Counted from the stretch's first letter, positions 8,009 through 21,928 are shown. The stretch: 64,000 bases of DNA from Oceanobacillus limi (GCF_900111445.1 NZ_FOHE01000012.1:1-64000); one strand, 5' to 3'. Translations and numbers: made by a program. The notes: a model not told the origin generated them from the sequence alone.

Positions 8009-8731
8009 CTATTCCATTTTCTGTTGGAACCTATAATTACATATAACAAACCATACAAGTGTTACAACAATACCGAGTAAAAAGTGAACCCAATATAAAT
8101 TGGAGTCGAGATTCATCATCATGGACACTGGCCAATAGACAGGAAATACCATGACAATTTTCACGAGCGGATGTGCCAAAAGATAATCGAAAAGTGGAAC
8201 GAGAATGAGTAAGTTAATTACCTTCATTAAGGCCAATCCTTCGACTTTATTTGAGGCAAGCGTCCCCATAAGCATCGTTATGATCGGCGTTTGTAGCGCT
8301 AACAAAAATGCGATCGGTATAAATTTAGAAAGAGGAATAAGAACGATCCCTTGAATAAACAAAAGAACAAATGTAAGCAGAAACGTGATCCCTATTGGAA
8401 CTAGCAAGCGTCCATAAAGATATCCAGCTTTCGTTAAAGGAGTTACGGAATAGTATAGTAATAATCCTTCATCTCGCTCATCCAAGATCATAAAACCATA
8501 AAGCAACCCAATCATTAAAGGTGTCATTAACATTACTAAACTAATAATCATACGAAAATGTCCTTGAAGGTCAAAGGATAAATAGACATTTAATAGATGA
8601 TTGAGTTCCGGTAACCCGATTCGAGCAAGTATACACAATAGAATAGAACCAAGCATAGAAAAAATTAATAATGGCTCCCGTTTGATGTTTTTCCAATCGT
8701 TTAATGAAAGCAGAAATACTCGCTTCAGCAC
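8009..8731 (-). CDS. ABC-2 type transporter permease (third gene of efflux set)
   Basis: A 240-residue membrane protein with six predicted helices (LIFSMLGSILLCILARIG; MIISLVMLMTPLMIGLLYGFM; ITFLLTFVLLFIQGIVLI; and others). It carries a DERDEGLLLYYSVTPL loop typical of ABC-2 exporters. The start is a GTG with GGAGGGG 6-7 bases upstream. It follows the second permease by 13 bp, and these two plus an ATPase and TetR gene form one operon. The pair resembles the permeases listed as fluoroquinolone transport systems, but the substrate is not evident from sequence. Confidence 0.8.
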   Translation of the reverse strand: MLKRVFLLSLNDWKNIKREPLLIFSMLGSILLCILARIGLPELNHLLNVYLSFDLQGHFRMIISLVMLMTPLMIGLLYGFMILDERDEGLLLYYSVTPLTKAGYLYGRLLVPIGITFLLTFVLLFIQGIVLIPLSKFIPIAFLLALQTPIITMLMGTLASNKVEGLALMKVINLLILVPLFDYLLAHPLVKIVMVFPVYWPVSMMMNLDSNLYWVHFLLGIVVTLVWFVICNYRFQQKME

Positions 8732-8744
8732 TATTTCCCCTCCT

Positions 8745-9443
8745 CTATTGAATATATTTGGTGGTAATGAAATCTTTCATAGAAACATAAGCCCAACCAT
8801 ATACCATCGCGATCCATATCAAAGAAGTCGCAATGGTGTAGATGTATATAGGAATGGGGATTGTTGACAACGCTCCTTCTAAGAGGATTAGTGTTGCTTC
8901 AGTCGGTAATAGATAAAATAGTTTGGACTCATAGAAGGTAAACAACCGCAGTAACGGTATGTAAAATAGGATGACAAAAACTGGCGAGACGTATAAGAAA
9001 ACATTGATCGATTTCACGCGAACAGACAATACGATACCAAGTAACGTAAACAAAATAGAGCAGAAAATGACAGCTAATAAAAAAGGAAAGAAATCAAACG
9101 AATCTGAATGGATTACATAAAATATAACCGAGCTTGAAATTACAGCTAAACAGGTTAGAGATAATACCTTACTCCATATATACTGATGAATAGAAACCGG
9201 TGAAGCAAATAGTGTACCAAAAATGGATTGCCCTCTCTCTAGTAAAACAAGTCCACCTATAAAGAAAAATCCTAACACCGATGGATCCGTAAATATAATG
9301 AATATAGAAGCCTTCGCTACCATGGATTCTGGTAGGAACAGTAATACTCCAATATAGAATACACTTACTAGTGCATAGGCATAATAGAAACCGTGGCGGA
9401 CTTGAAACAGAATATCCATTTTTACTAGTGATAATAATTTCAT
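8745..9443 (-). CDS. ABC-2 type transporter permease (second gene of efflux set)
   Basis: A 232-residue integral membrane protein with about six helices (FYYAYALVSVFYIGVLLFL; PSVLGFFFIGGLVLLERG; LTCLAVISSSVIFYVI; FLLAVIFCSILFTLLGIVL; VSPVFVILFYIPLL; IYIYTIATSLIWIAMVYGW). The ERGQSIFGTLFASPVSIHQYIWSK loop matches the cytosolic coupling region of ABC-2 permeases. Its start overlaps the ATPase stop by ATGA, so the two are translated together. It probably forms a heterodimer with the 8009-8731 product. Confidence 0.8.
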   Translation of the reverse strand: MKLLSLVKMDILFQVRHGFYYAYALVSVFYIGVLLFLPESMVAKASIFIIFTDPSVLGFFFIGGLVLLERGQSIFGTLFASPVSIHQYIWSKVLSLTCLAVISSSVIFYVIHSDSFDFFPFLLAVIFCSILFTLLGIVLSVRVKSINVFLYVSPVFVILFYIPLLRLFTFYESKLFYLLPTEATLILLEGALSTIPIPIYIYTIATSLIWIAMVYGWAYVSMKDFITTKYIQ

Positions 9444-10294
9444 ATTAATTCCCTACCAGTCGTTTTGATGAATATGTCTTCCAATGTTGCTTCCTGCGAA
9501 TGCATGGTAATGATTTCATGGTTTTTTAATATCGTTTGGAAAGCCGTATTTTCACTTAAATCATTTAATGAGAAGGTAGCGTTTTTCACTCTTGCATCAT
9601 CACGATATTCTATTTTCACCTCTTTTTTTCCGTCTCGAACCTTCAATGTTTGCGGAGAATCAATTAAAGAAATTTGACCGTCTACAATGAAAGCCACCCG
9701 ATCACATAGTTCCTCTGCCGTGTTCATATTATGCGTCGTGATAAGAATAGTTTTTCCTTTATCCCTTTCTTGCTTTATTAATTCACGCACGTTTTTATCA
9801 TTTACAGGATCGAGTCCTGAAGTTGGTTCATCTAAGAACATAATATCTGGATCATTTAACAGCACCCGGCAAAAGTTTAATCGCATCTTCATCCCTTTGG
9901 AATAATTACTAAATTTCACATGAGCAGCATCTCCTATCCCCAGTTGCTCCAATAGTTCCAACGGATCCCTCGTCTTGGACTGATACAGTCGACTGAAAAA
10001 AGTTAAATTCTCCAAACCCGTAAACTTATGGTAAAAGTTAGGAAATTCAAATCCTACACCGATTTGTTCCAAATACATGGAACCTAGATCCTTTAATTCT
10101 TGCTGATCCACTTTTACATTTCCTTTGTATCCTTTTAATATCCCTATTAATATCTTTTGTAGAGTGCTCTTTCCCGCTCCAGACGGCCCTAAAAAACCAA
10201 AAATTTCGCCTTTCTTTACCTGGAAAGTAACCCCTTTTATCGTATTCTCCGATTTGGTCGGATAACGAAATACTAGATTGTTAACGTTAATCAT
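9440..10294 (-). CDS. ABC exporter ATP-binding protein
   Basis: A 284-residue ATPase. Walker A is GPSGAGKST, the Q-loop lies near GVGFEFPNF, the signature is YSKGMKMRLNFCR (an SKGMK-type motif), Walker B is IMFLDEPTSGLD, and the H-loop is LITTHNM. A C-terminal extension (about 215-284) resembles those of drug and antibiotic exporters. It overlaps the TetR gene upstream and the permease downstream by 4 bp each. Together they form a TetR-controlled heteromeric exporter; the substrate is unknown, and families of this build have been assigned to fluoroquinolones. Confidence 0.88.
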   Translation of the reverse strand: MINVNNLVFRYPTKSENTIKGVTFQVKKGEIFGFLGPSGAGKSTLQKILIGILKGYKGNVKVDQQELKDLGSMYLEQIGVGFEFPNFYHKFTGLENLTFFSRLYQSKTRDPLELLEQLGIGDAAHVKFSNYSKGMKMRLNFCRVLLNDPDIMFLDEPTSGLDPVNDKNVRELIKQERDKGKTILITTHNMNTAEELCDRVAFIVDGQISLIDSPQTLKVRDGKKEVKIEYRDDARVKNATFSLNDLSENTAFQTILKNHEIITMHSQEATLEDIFIKTTGRELI

Positions 10295-10902
10295 AGGTCA
10301 TCTTCCTCACTTATAAGCCCTTCGGCTAAACTTTCAGCTAAGAGATCCACTACCATTGGATACACATCCTCCCCTATCTCTTTTTTATGTAAGAGCATGG
10401 TGAAAAACGCACGGACCGTTCCCGTGATTACCTGGGGATCCTTGTTTACTAGGATACCTTTGGTTTGCCACAATTGGATGAAGGGATCAAGTACATCCTC
10501 ATCACGCTTAATATGCTCCTCTATCACTTCAGGAGGGAGTTTCCGAATAATTTGTTCCACGTCTTCTTGATAAAACAATGATTTCACAATTGGATGTTCC
10601 TCTATCAACTCCAAACTATATAACAACATTTCCTTAAAAGATTGCTTCGTTATATTTTGCAAATCAAATTCATCCATAAGTTTTTGTTTGATAGCTGCTT
10701 CTTCTATTTCTAAAATCTCAAAAAATAGAACTTCCTTGGAAGAAAAAAATTGGTAAAACGAACCTTGCGCAATGCCAACTGCTTTTGTTAGCTGGCCAAT
10801 ACTCGTTTTTTTTACACCATATGTACTAAAAAGGCGTTTCCCTTCCCTGATTAATTGATCCGTTATCTGTTTTTTCTCTTGATCTGTAAATCCTTTTGCC
10901 AT
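10291..10902 (-). CDS. TetR/AcrR-family repressor of the exporter
   Basis: A 203-residue regulator with an N-terminal TetR HTH (KRLFSTYGVKKTSIGQLTKAVGIAQGSFYQFFSSKEVLFFEIL) and a helical C-terminal ligand domain. It is the first gene of the operon, and its TGA overlaps the ATPase ATG, so it most likely represses its own operon and is released by an exported compound. The RBS is GAGGG ahead of ATG. A TATGAA/TTCATA half-site pair with 15 bp between lies just upstream (around 10924-10950) and could be the operator. Confidence 0.88.
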   Translation of the reverse strand: MAKGFTDQEKKQITDQLIREGKRLFSTYGVKKTSIGQLTKAVGIAQGSFYQFFSSKEVLFFEILEIEEAAIKQKLMDEFDLQNITKQSFKEMLLYSLELIEEHPIVKSLFYQEDVEQIIRKLPPEVIEEHIKRDEDVLDPFIQLWQTKGILVNKDPQVITGTVRAFFTMLLHKKEIGEDVYPMVVDLLAESLAEGLISEEDDL

Positions 10903-11206
10903 CTTTTATCCCTCTTTTGAATGTATGAACGATTTATATTTTTATTCATAAATAATAATACCATTAGTTGGTAATCTTTACAAACTAGTATGTTGGAATA
11001 TGATCGTACTATTGCTTAGAAAGCATAAAAATAAAACGGGCTATAGGGGTTCAGTAGAATTTATCATGGAATAAATCGAATGAATATCCAATTTAAGAGT
11101 AGTGAAATTATTCAAAAAATAACAACAAAGTATATACATTTTGCGGGTCAATTTGTATAATATTGGTAATTGTTATTAAAACATTACACGTTAGGAGGGA
11201 AGAACG
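10903..11206. promoter_or_regulatory. Divergent promoter region between two ABC systems
   Basis: About 300 bp without a gene. Near the TetR start is a TATGAA-N15-TTCATA pair. On the plus strand TATACA (11133-11138), 17 bp, TATAAT (11156-11161) is a likely promoter for the FtsX-type operon, about 45 bp before its ATG. The rest is AT-rich with nothing else I can support. Confidence 0.55.
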
Positions 11207-13702
11207 ATGTTTCGTATTCAATGGCGACACTTACTTGCACGTCCACTTCAACTTTGTGCCAGCATCGTATTGCTCACCATTATATTAGCACTCATCCCAA
11301 TTGCAACGAACTCTCTATCAGAGGCAAATGAACAAGTAAAAGCCGACATCACCGATTTCTCACGTGGGAAATATGATTTGTTGGTCCGTTCTAGTGATGC
11401 ACCTTCATCTGTAGAAGAATCCCTTGGTGTCGTTGAAGAGAATTACTTAGGTGTTGGTGATGGAGGAATTAGGATAGAAGACTGGCAAGAAATAGCAACC
11501 GATGAACGCATTGCATTTGCTGCACCTGTTGCAGCATTAGGTTCATTTACAAAAACTAGTCAATCATTTCAAGTTCCAAAGCCTGGTCACCCCGTCCGCT
11601 ATACCGTTACGCATCACACAAGTGACGGACAAGAAACATACAAAATAGCAGAACAAACAGCATATTTCTTATTTCCACTCGATGGTGATTTCTATGATGT
11701 CTATTACCCAGAAGAATTAACAAATATCTTTACAAGTCTGAATCCTAGTTTCGTTCTACCTTCTTCCTACCATCCCGTTGTGGCTATTGATCCTGAATCT
11801 GAATCTGCCTTAACTGGTGTCGATTTTTCATCTCTTGAAACAGAGATTAGTGATAGCATGGGACCTGGTGGCGGAGAGGGGATTCCATTGGTTGGGATAT
11901 CCGAGTCACGTACACCAATAGAAACAACAATTAAAGTGGAAGCCCTTGATGTAACAGAAGATGAGATTGATATCCTAAAACAGGAACTAAGCATTCCAGA
12001 GGGGCAAGGATTAGAATACGTTATCTTCGACGATAATGAAACGGCACGACACACCGTTGAGTCGAATCTATCTTCTATTGAATCGGTAGAAGAAGAGGTA
12101 AAGGTCATAGATTTTGGCGAACATCTCACCTCCTTTGAACAAGACTGGTATATGCTCGATGAAGACTACAATATAATTATGGGGAATGACTATGATATTA
12201 ATCTTCACGGCGAATCGGCTATTGTTTCTGATTACACCACGCAAAATACATTTTATAATGTTTCGCCACCAGCTTACGAGCTCCAAGATAAAACCCTGTC
12301 AGTCAACGTTATTGACTTAAACGGAAATATCCCACTTCATCGAAACGTCACACCTATTGAACATCAGTCGTTTAAGGCTGGAGAAACAAACGAGGATTTC
12401 GTTTATTTTACACAAGTAAATACGATATCAGTTGGATCTGCTGAAAATGACTTAGCTGCGAGCCCGCTCGGTATCTATCAATACCACTACGGTACACTCG
12501 AAGAAACAGGGGACGAGCTACACCCAACTCACCTAGCAGGCAATTATTTACCTACACCAGCACATGGACTGGTTTCAATAGAATGGGCAGAGCGCTTTAA
12601 AGGAGCAGCACCGATTGATGCCATACGGGTGAAAGTTGACGGAATTGATGGGTATACAGAAGCAGCTGCAACTAAAATCCGAGAAGTCGCTTCCGATATA
12701 GAAGCAAAAGGGTTCCATGTTGATATTGTTGCTGGTTCCTCCCACCAAACATTAGCCGTTGATGTCGAAGAGATTGGTACGGTATTACAACCATGGACAA
12801 CATTAGGGGCTGCTGATACGATTTTTTCGAGTTGGAATGTGTTTGGCTTTGCTATTGGATCTGCCTTTTTCATGATTGCGCTTTTAGCGTTGGTTGCTCG
12901 CTTTCGGGTTATGAAGGTAGAACAAACCACCGAAAGAGAGCGCTTTGGCAAAATTGGTTGGTCACATGTTACAATTCAGCGATTTTACCGTGGACAATGG
13001 TTATGGCAGCTTTTGGTGAGCGCAACCATAAGTGGCGCATACCTTTTACTCATCTATGGGTTCCAACCAATTTTATTGATTAGCTTTAGTGGCGCGCTTG
13101 TAACCATACAGGGATTAAAATGGATATGCGATCGACTCAATGATGATATAAAAACTAAAAAGCAATCGTTTAAGCCGCAACAGTCTCTCATAATTACCAA
13201 TATACGCTATCACCAGTCCCAAATTATAGCAGCAGCTTTACAGTTGTTACTAACAACTGGACTATTGGCATTTATTATTTCCTTATCTGAAGTCACGGTA
13301 CGGCGAATGACTGAAACAAATCTTGGCTCCTATATTCATTGGCAAATAAATGACCAGCAGTTGCTATTGCTTACAGGCGTGATTGTATTAACGGCCTTCA
13401 CACTTACGGAATCACTGTTCCGACTTTGGCAAGCAAGACAGCAAGATATCCATCTGCTCTATAAAGTCGGCTGGCACGATAAAAATATTCGAGGGTTGTT
13501 ACGGAAAGAGACATATTCCTGGGTAGGGGCTACTATTTTTATTGGCATGATGTGTGGTAATTTGTTTGTGTATGCTTCTTCTGGCTTTACTTGGAAGGTG
13601 GTTATTGTGAGTTGTTTGGTTTCTCTTACAGCCTTTACTTTTGTAGCACTATTAAATGAATCGGTATTAAGTCGCAAGCTATTTCAAGTTCGGAAGGGAT
13701 GA
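11207..13702 (+). CDS. FtsX-like ABC transporter permease, 831 aa
   Basis: A large MacB/FtsX-type permease. TM1 is at about 12-35 (LCASIVLLTIILALIPIA), followed by a very large extracytoplasmic region of roughly 500 residues. A cluster of helices then starts near residue 540 (NVFGFAIGSAFFMIALLALVA), with others near 600-640, and a last group at about 690-820. The size of the outer domain is notable and suggests substrate or partner binding outside the membrane. RBS TTAGGAGGGAAGAACG precedes ATG. The ATPase gene follows with an ATGA overlap, so the two form one transporter that probably works as a mechanotransmitter or in peptide/lipoprotein handling. No sensor kinase is adjacent, unlike bacitracin-type modules. 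Confidence 0.82.
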   Translation: MFRIQWRHLLARPLQLCASIVLLTIILALIPIATNSLSEANEQVKADITDFSRGKYDLLVRSSDAPSSVEESLGVVEENYLGVGDGGIRIEDWQEIATDERIAFAAPVAALGSFTKTSQSFQVPKPGHPVRYTVTHHTSDGQETYKIAEQTAYFLFPLDGDFYDVYYPEELTNIFTSLNPSFVLPSSYHPVVAIDPESESALTGVDFSSLETEISDSMGPGGGEGIPLVGISESRTPIETTIKVEALDVTEDEIDILKQELSIPEGQGLEYVIFDDNETARHTVESNLSSIESVEEEVKVIDFGEHLTSFEQDWYMLDEDYNIIMGNDYDINLHGESAIVSDYTTQNTFYNVSPPAYELQDKTLSVNVIDLNGNIPLHRNVTPIEHQSFKAGETNEDFVYFTQVNTISVGSAENDLAASPLGIYQYHYGTLEETGDELHPTHLAGNYLPTPAHGLVSIEWAERFKGAAPIDAIRVKVDGIDGYTEAAATKIREVASDIEAKGFHVDIVAGSSHQTLAVDVEEIGTVLQPWTTLGAADTIFSSWNVFGFAIGSAFFMIALLALVARFRVMKVEQTTERERFGKIGWSHVTIQRFYRGQWLWQLLVSATISGAYLLLIYGFQPILLISFSGALVTIQGLKWICDRLNDDIKTKKQSFKPQQSLIITNIRYHQSQIIAAALQLLLTTGLLAFIISLSEVTVRRMTETNLGSYIHWQINDQQLLLLTGVIVLTAFTLTESLFRLWQARQQDIHLLYKVGWHDKNIRGLLRKETYSWVGATIFIGMMCGNLFVYASSGFTWKVVIVSCLVSLTAFTFVALLNESVLSRKLFQVRKG

Positions 13703-14400
13703 TTACAATGGAAATGTTAATTGATACTCTATCTAAAACGTATCAATCGGAAATTGAAGAAAAACAAGTCTTAAACAAGGTTTCCTTTCATGTTAACCAA
13801 GGGGAATGGGTTAATATCATCGGTCCCTCAGGTTCAGGAAAAACAACCTTACTGAAGTGTGTTGCAGGGATGATGACAGCGGACACTGGATCAAATGTAA
13901 GGATAGGTGACCTAGATGTTCTTCGCGCTTCTGAAAAGGAAATACGAGAATTCCGACGCAACAACATTGGTTTTATTTTTCAAGAGTATGAATTATTTCC
14001 TGCATATACTGCTAAGCAAAATGTCATGCTTCCAGAATGGCCATATAAGAAAGAAGCCAAATTGCGAGAACGGTCAGAAGCATTACTACGTACGTTAGGA
14101 TTAGAGGAGCGAATGGAAGCGACTCCTCCAAACTTGTCTGGGGGAGAGAAACAACGTGTAGCCATTGCAAGGGCGCTATTAAATGACCCTAGCCTCCTCA
14201 TTTGCGATGAACCAACTGGAAATCTTGATCAAAGTTCTCGTGACAATGTTCTTCGCATACTAAAAGACCTAAATGGAGAAGGAAGAACAATCTTCTTTGT
14301 CACCCATGATTATGATGTTTTGCCATATGGGGACCGAGTTTTCCAATTAAAGAGTGGGGTTTTGAAAGAAATCGAAAAAGAACTAGTAATCAATCATTAA
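13699..14400 (+). CDS. FtsX-type ABC transporter ATP-binding protein
   Basis: A 233-residue ATPase of the LolD/MacB type. Walker A is GPSGSGKTT, the Q-loop is FIFQEYELFPAYTA, the signature is LSGGEKQRVAIAR, Walker B is LLICDEPTGNLD, and the H-loop is FFVTHD. The short form without a C-terminal extension is usual for partners of FtsX-like permeases. Start MITMEML overlaps the permease stop. A terminator follows at 14479. Confidence 0.9.
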   Translation: MITMEMLIDTLSKTYQSEIEEKQVLNKVSFHVNQGEWVNIIGPSGSGKTTLLKCVAGMMTADTGSNVRIGDLDVLRASEKEIREFRRNNIGFIFQEYELFPAYTAKQNVMLPEWPYKKEAKLRERSEALLRTLGLEERMEATPPNLSGGEKQRVAIARALLNDPSLLICDEPTGNLDQSSRDNVLRILKDLNGEGRTIFFVTHDYDVLPYGDRVFQLKSGVLKEIEKELVINH

Positions 14401-14478
14401 ATACTTTCCACTTTTGAACAAGAATTACTTATAAAGATTCAACTATAAATGTTTTGAAATTACAGTAAGAAAAAGAGC

Positions 14479-14513
14479 AAAGCACGGAGAATCTGTGTTA
14501 TTTTCCGTGCTTT
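14479..14513 (+). terminator. Terminator of the FtsX-type operon
   Basis: AAAGCACGGA (14479-14488) pairs with CCGTGCTTT (14505-14513), 79 bp past the ATPase stop. The 3' tract is short on T (ATGTAAAATAT), so it is of moderate strength. Confidence 0.6.
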
Positions 14514-14594
14514 ATGTAAAATATATAAAGTTATTATGAATGAAGAACTATTAAGTGACTCTTCAAGCAAGCAGAGGAATTCTCTTACTAGGCA

Positions 14595-15047
14595 CTATTT
14601 TTCCAAATAGCCTCCTAATGAATCCAAGTCCTTCATACATGCTTTTTTAAAAGTACCTGCCATCATCTTCCCAAAAAGTTTCGATAACCCAGTAAGTCCA
14701 TTGATCTCTCCGTTCAACTCAATTTCGGTATCATCACCCTTTGCATTAAGCAAGTATGTAAAAACAAACTCTCCTTTTCCCGTAGTGCCTTTTGTTCCAT
14801 CACAGCGAAACACAATCTTTTCTGGTTCTTGGAGTTCAACGACTTCAAAGTGTTCCGTTGCCTCTTTACCAAACATTTTTCTAGTTTCCAACCATTGACT
14901 TCCCACCTGTAAATCCCCCTCATCCAAGCGCTCAATTCTTACTAGCCCTTGCATCCAATGGTTTGCAGATTCCAGATCAAGCAATCCGGTGTACACTTTT
15001 GACCTTGGCAGATTGATTGTTTTGGTCGTTTGGAAATGAATACTCAA
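14595..15047 (-). CDS. SRPBCC (START-like) family protein
   Basis: A 150-residue single-domain protein of the SRPBCC superfamily, which binds small hydrophobic ligands in a deep pocket. The family's opening strand (IHFQTTKTINLPRSKVYTGLLDLESANHWMQG), the GSQWLETRKMF turn and a C-terminal long helix (LFGKMMAGTFKKACMKDLDSLGGYLEK) are present. There is no signal peptide. The start is TTG, 8 bases after AGGAGG; no ATG is available at this distance. It is a stand-alone gene, convergent with the ABC operon. Ligand and role are unknown. Confidence 0.78.
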   Translation of the reverse strand: MSIHFQTTKTINLPRSKVYTGLLDLESANHWMQGLVRIERLDEGDLQVGSQWLETRKMFGKEATEHFEVVELQEPEKIVFRCDGTKGTTGKGEFVFTYLLNAKGDDTEIELNGEINGLTGLSKLFGKMMAGTFKKACMKDLDSLGGYLEK

Positions 15048-15220
15048 ATGAACTTCCTCCTAGAAAAATATTTTTATAAAATTATAGCATAAAACGTAAT
15101 TGAATTCAGAATTATCCAACATTAAATGTGTTTACTATAGAGGATTCTTTCCCATCAATTGACACTAATTTAGGCATCCCTTACTATTCTATCTAATTAC
15201 AAATCGAAAGGTTGATCGAT

Positions 15221-15589
15221 ATGGATACGAAACAGCAGGGGACTAGTCTTAAAGAAAAAGCGACCTCGTTCCTACAGCTTGTAGCAACAGGGAAGGTTCG
15301 CGAGGCATATCAACGTTACATAGACTCTGATTTTTTACATCATAACCCTTACTTTAAAGGGAATGCTGATTCACTGATGCATGCAATGGAAGAAAGTGCT
15401 GCCCAAAGTCCTCATAAAGTATTTGAAGTCAAACAAGCTATTCAAGAAGGGAATACAGTTGCCGTGCACTCCCATGTAAGACAAACTCTAGAAGAACTTG
15501 GAGGCGCTATTGTACATATTTTCCGTTTTAAAGATGACCAAATTGTTGAATTATGGGACGTTGGTCAACCAATATGTTTAGCACTATAA
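15221..15589 (+). CDS. SnoaL/NTF2-like protein (predicted ester-cyclase fold)
   Basis: A 122-residue NTF2-fold protein. It has the typical opening helix (LKEKATSFLQLVATGKVREAYQRYIDSDFLHHNPYFKG), then beta strands (TVAVHSHVRQTL, GGAIVHIFRFKDDQIVELWDVGQPI) that build the cone-shaped cavity. The FLHHNPYF and WDVGQ motifs are those of the SnoaL-like group. ATG at 15221 has AAAGG 9 bases upstream; the TTG three codons earlier touches that box. It is a lone gene with its own terminator (15613). Enzyme activity is not shown by the sequence. Confidence 0.78.
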   Translation: MDTKQQGTSLKEKATSFLQLVATGKVREAYQRYIDSDFLHHNPYFKGNADSLMHAMEESAAQSPHKVFEVKQAIQEGNTVAVHSHVRQTLEELGGAIVHIFRFKDDQIVELWDVGQPICLAL

Positions 15590-15612
15590 TAACAGTACAA
15601 ATAGCAAACTAA

Positions 15613-15650
15613 AACGCTTGGGTATTTTTATTACCCAAGCGTTCTATTTT
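15613..15650 (+). terminator. Terminator after the NTF2-like gene
   Basis: A perfect 12-bp stem: AACGCTTGGGTA (15613-15624) and TACCCAAGCGTT (15632-15643), 7-base loop, then CTATTTTATATTTT. Confidence 0.85.
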
Positions 15651-15677
15651 ATATTTTCTTGTTGAACTAAAGGGTGA

Positions 15678-15854
15678 TTAGTGCAATAACTTATCACCAA
15701 CAAAAGATATAACAATAACAATTAAGGTTGGTATTGCGACATTCAATACAGACTTTCTAAATGGTGTCTGTGTTTTGGAGCTGTACCTTCTAATTATTTC
15801 AAAAACAATAAGTCCTCCAAGTATTAAAAGTGGTTCTTGCCATAATTGCCACAT
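15678..15854 (-). CDS. Small two-helix membrane protein, 58 aa
   Basis: Found by reading the minus strand. ATG at 15854 has AAGGAAG 9 bases upstream. The product starts MWQLWQEPLLILGGLIVFEI, has a basic loop (RRYSSKTQTPFRKS) and a second membrane segment (VAIPTLIVIVISFVGDKL). Two helices with a positive loop suggest both ends face outward. No family recognised. The convergent terminator at 15613 lies just past its stop. Confidence 0.6.
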   Translation of the reverse strand: MWQLWQEPLLILGGLIVFEIIRRYSSKTQTPFRKSVLNVAIPTLIVIVISFVGDKLLH

Positions 15855-15886
15855 TTTTATTCACTTCCTTACTGTCGCTGGAATTA

Positions 15887-15917
15887 CCTTATTAAAGTAA
15901 CGCACCCCGTTAGTTAA
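15887..15917. repeat. Hairpin repeat, copy 1 (TTAAAGTAAC / GTTAGTTAA)
   Basis: TTAAAGTAAC, a 7-base loop (GCACCCC), GTTAGTTAA. An imperfect version of the perfect hairpin at 16474-16499. The two copies flank the gene at 15945-16415. Confidence 0.55.
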
Positions 15918-15944
15918 ATATGAATTTATAATAATGGAGGACTA

Positions 15945-16415
15945 TCAGACAGAAAAATCGATAAATTCTAGTTCAGTTTCTGCTTCTGCTTTCGAACGAT
16001 AAATGGTAATTTTATCATAGGGTTTCAAGTCGTCTTGCCAAGTTCCTACATTACTCAGAAAATCTTTTAAGTTTTCAGAAATTAGCAAGAACTCTAAATC
16101 CCTATTGATATAACAAATTGGTCGTTCGTCACTTGCCAAATCACACGGTTGATAAACAGTTCCGATAAATCCACCCTTACTATCTTTTGCCATAATATCT
16201 ACATGTGGAACCGTAAAAAATTCTAAATGTGGAATATCATCGTCAAAGATAAATTGTATATCATAATCGCAAGCATATTTTTGATACTCTTCATTTTTAT
16301 CATGAGCACTCATAGGAAACATCGTTGTCCCTGCTAGTATAACTTGAGTATCTTCTAAATCTACAGCTATGGCGGCTCCAGTTAATTCTGTTCTATCTAG
16401 ATAAACTTTTCGCAT
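15945..16415 (-). CDS. Hypothetical protein, 156 aa
   Basis: Not recognised. A soluble acidic protein with several Cys residues (YACDY, QPCDLAS, PICYIN) and many aromatic and acidic residues (DIQFIFDDDIPHLEFFTVPHVDIM). No signal peptide or membrane segment. ATG at 16415 has a weak G-rich box upstream. Hairpin repeats stand on each side, so the gene may have come in as a cassette. An immunity-type or SMI1-like fold is possible from composition alone, but no motif supports it. Confidence 0.55.
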   Translation of the reverse strand: MRKVYLDRTELTGAAIAVDLEDTQVILAGTTMFPMSAHDKNEEYQKYACDYDIQFIFDDDIPHLEFFTVPHVDIMAKDSKGGFIGTVYQPCDLASDERPICYINRDLEFLLISENLKDFLSNVGTWQDDLKPYDKITIYRSKAEAETELEFIDFSV

Positions 16416-16473
16416 ATAAACCCCCGTTTAATCTTATTTTAAAGTAAACGCTCATTACTTTTGTGATTTCTTA

Positions 16474-16499
16474 TTAAACTAACCTGCCCGTTAGTTTAA
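16474..16499. repeat. Hairpin repeat, copy 2 (TTAAACTAAC / GTTAGTTTAA)
   Basis: Perfect 10-bp arms with a 6-base loop (CTGCCC). Close to copy 1 at 15887. The remaining gap from 16500 to 16709 is AT-rich; the words ATACAAATTAGCATA and TATGCTAATT occur in it but form no clear element. Confidence 0.6.
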
Positions 16500-16709
16500 G
16501 AACAACGATTCACAAACTTTACATTTATTTTAACATAAAATTACAATTACTTACTTCGATTTGAAAAACCAGCCTCGCAAATAACATACAAATTAGCATA
16601 GGAAAAAATCACATTGATAACAGCTATTGACATTATGATAATTTGGTTGCAATTTTGTATGCTAATTCAAGCGTAAATCCTAATAATCGTTGATATATAA
16701 GGGAAAAAT

Positions 16710-16741
16710 AAGAGACCAAATCATATGCGATTTGGTCTCTT
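16710..16741 (-). terminator. Terminator of the beta-glucoside operon
   Basis: A perfect 13-bp stem, AAGAGACCAAATC (16710-16722) with GATTTGGTCTCTT (16729-16741). On the minus strand it ends in TATTTTTCCC. It lies about 75 bp past the last gene. Confidence 0.85.
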
Positions 16742-16815
16742 AAACGGTATGCTATTTCGTATGTTTCTCCACTGAAACGGAACTACTTGTTTTAACAGAG
16801 ATGCTTTTTTACAAT

Positions 16816-18264
<1,449 letters not shown>

Positions 18265-18333
18265 TCACCTCTTCTATGAAAATAAAGTAAATCAGTGAGG
18301 AATAGCCTGAGCCTCACTGATTGTCGTTGCATT

Positions 18334-19773
<1,440 letters not shown>

Positions 19774-19860
19774 CTATTCCTCCTATGTTCAATCAAAAGT
19801 TAAGTAGAAGGGAAAAGCGCTCCGTACTGGATCGAAACGCATTTTCCTTTAACGTTTTTA

Positions 19861-21780
<1,920 letters not shown>

Positions 21781-21834
21781 TCACAACCTTCTCTCCCTAG
21801 TTTTTTTCGTTTTTATTCATGGCATTTGCCAAAT

Positions 21835-21928
21835 AAAAAACCTGACCAGACTTGAATCTACACACAGAAATAGTGTGTTACATGATTCAAATCAGATCAG
21901 GTTATGCCCAAATTAGGTAACATTCCTA
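21835..21928 (-). promoter_or_regulatory. RAT antiterminator overlapping a terminator, before bglP
   Basis: On the minus strand GGAATGTTAC...GGGCATAACC (21925-21898) matches the LicT RAT pattern (GGATTGTTACT...GCAGGCAAAACC) with a few changes. It overlaps the 5' arm of a long terminator stem: AACCTGATC...GATTTGAATC pairs with GATTCAAG...GGTCAGGTT, followed by TTTTTATTT. LicT binding would keep the terminator open. Confidence 0.82.
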
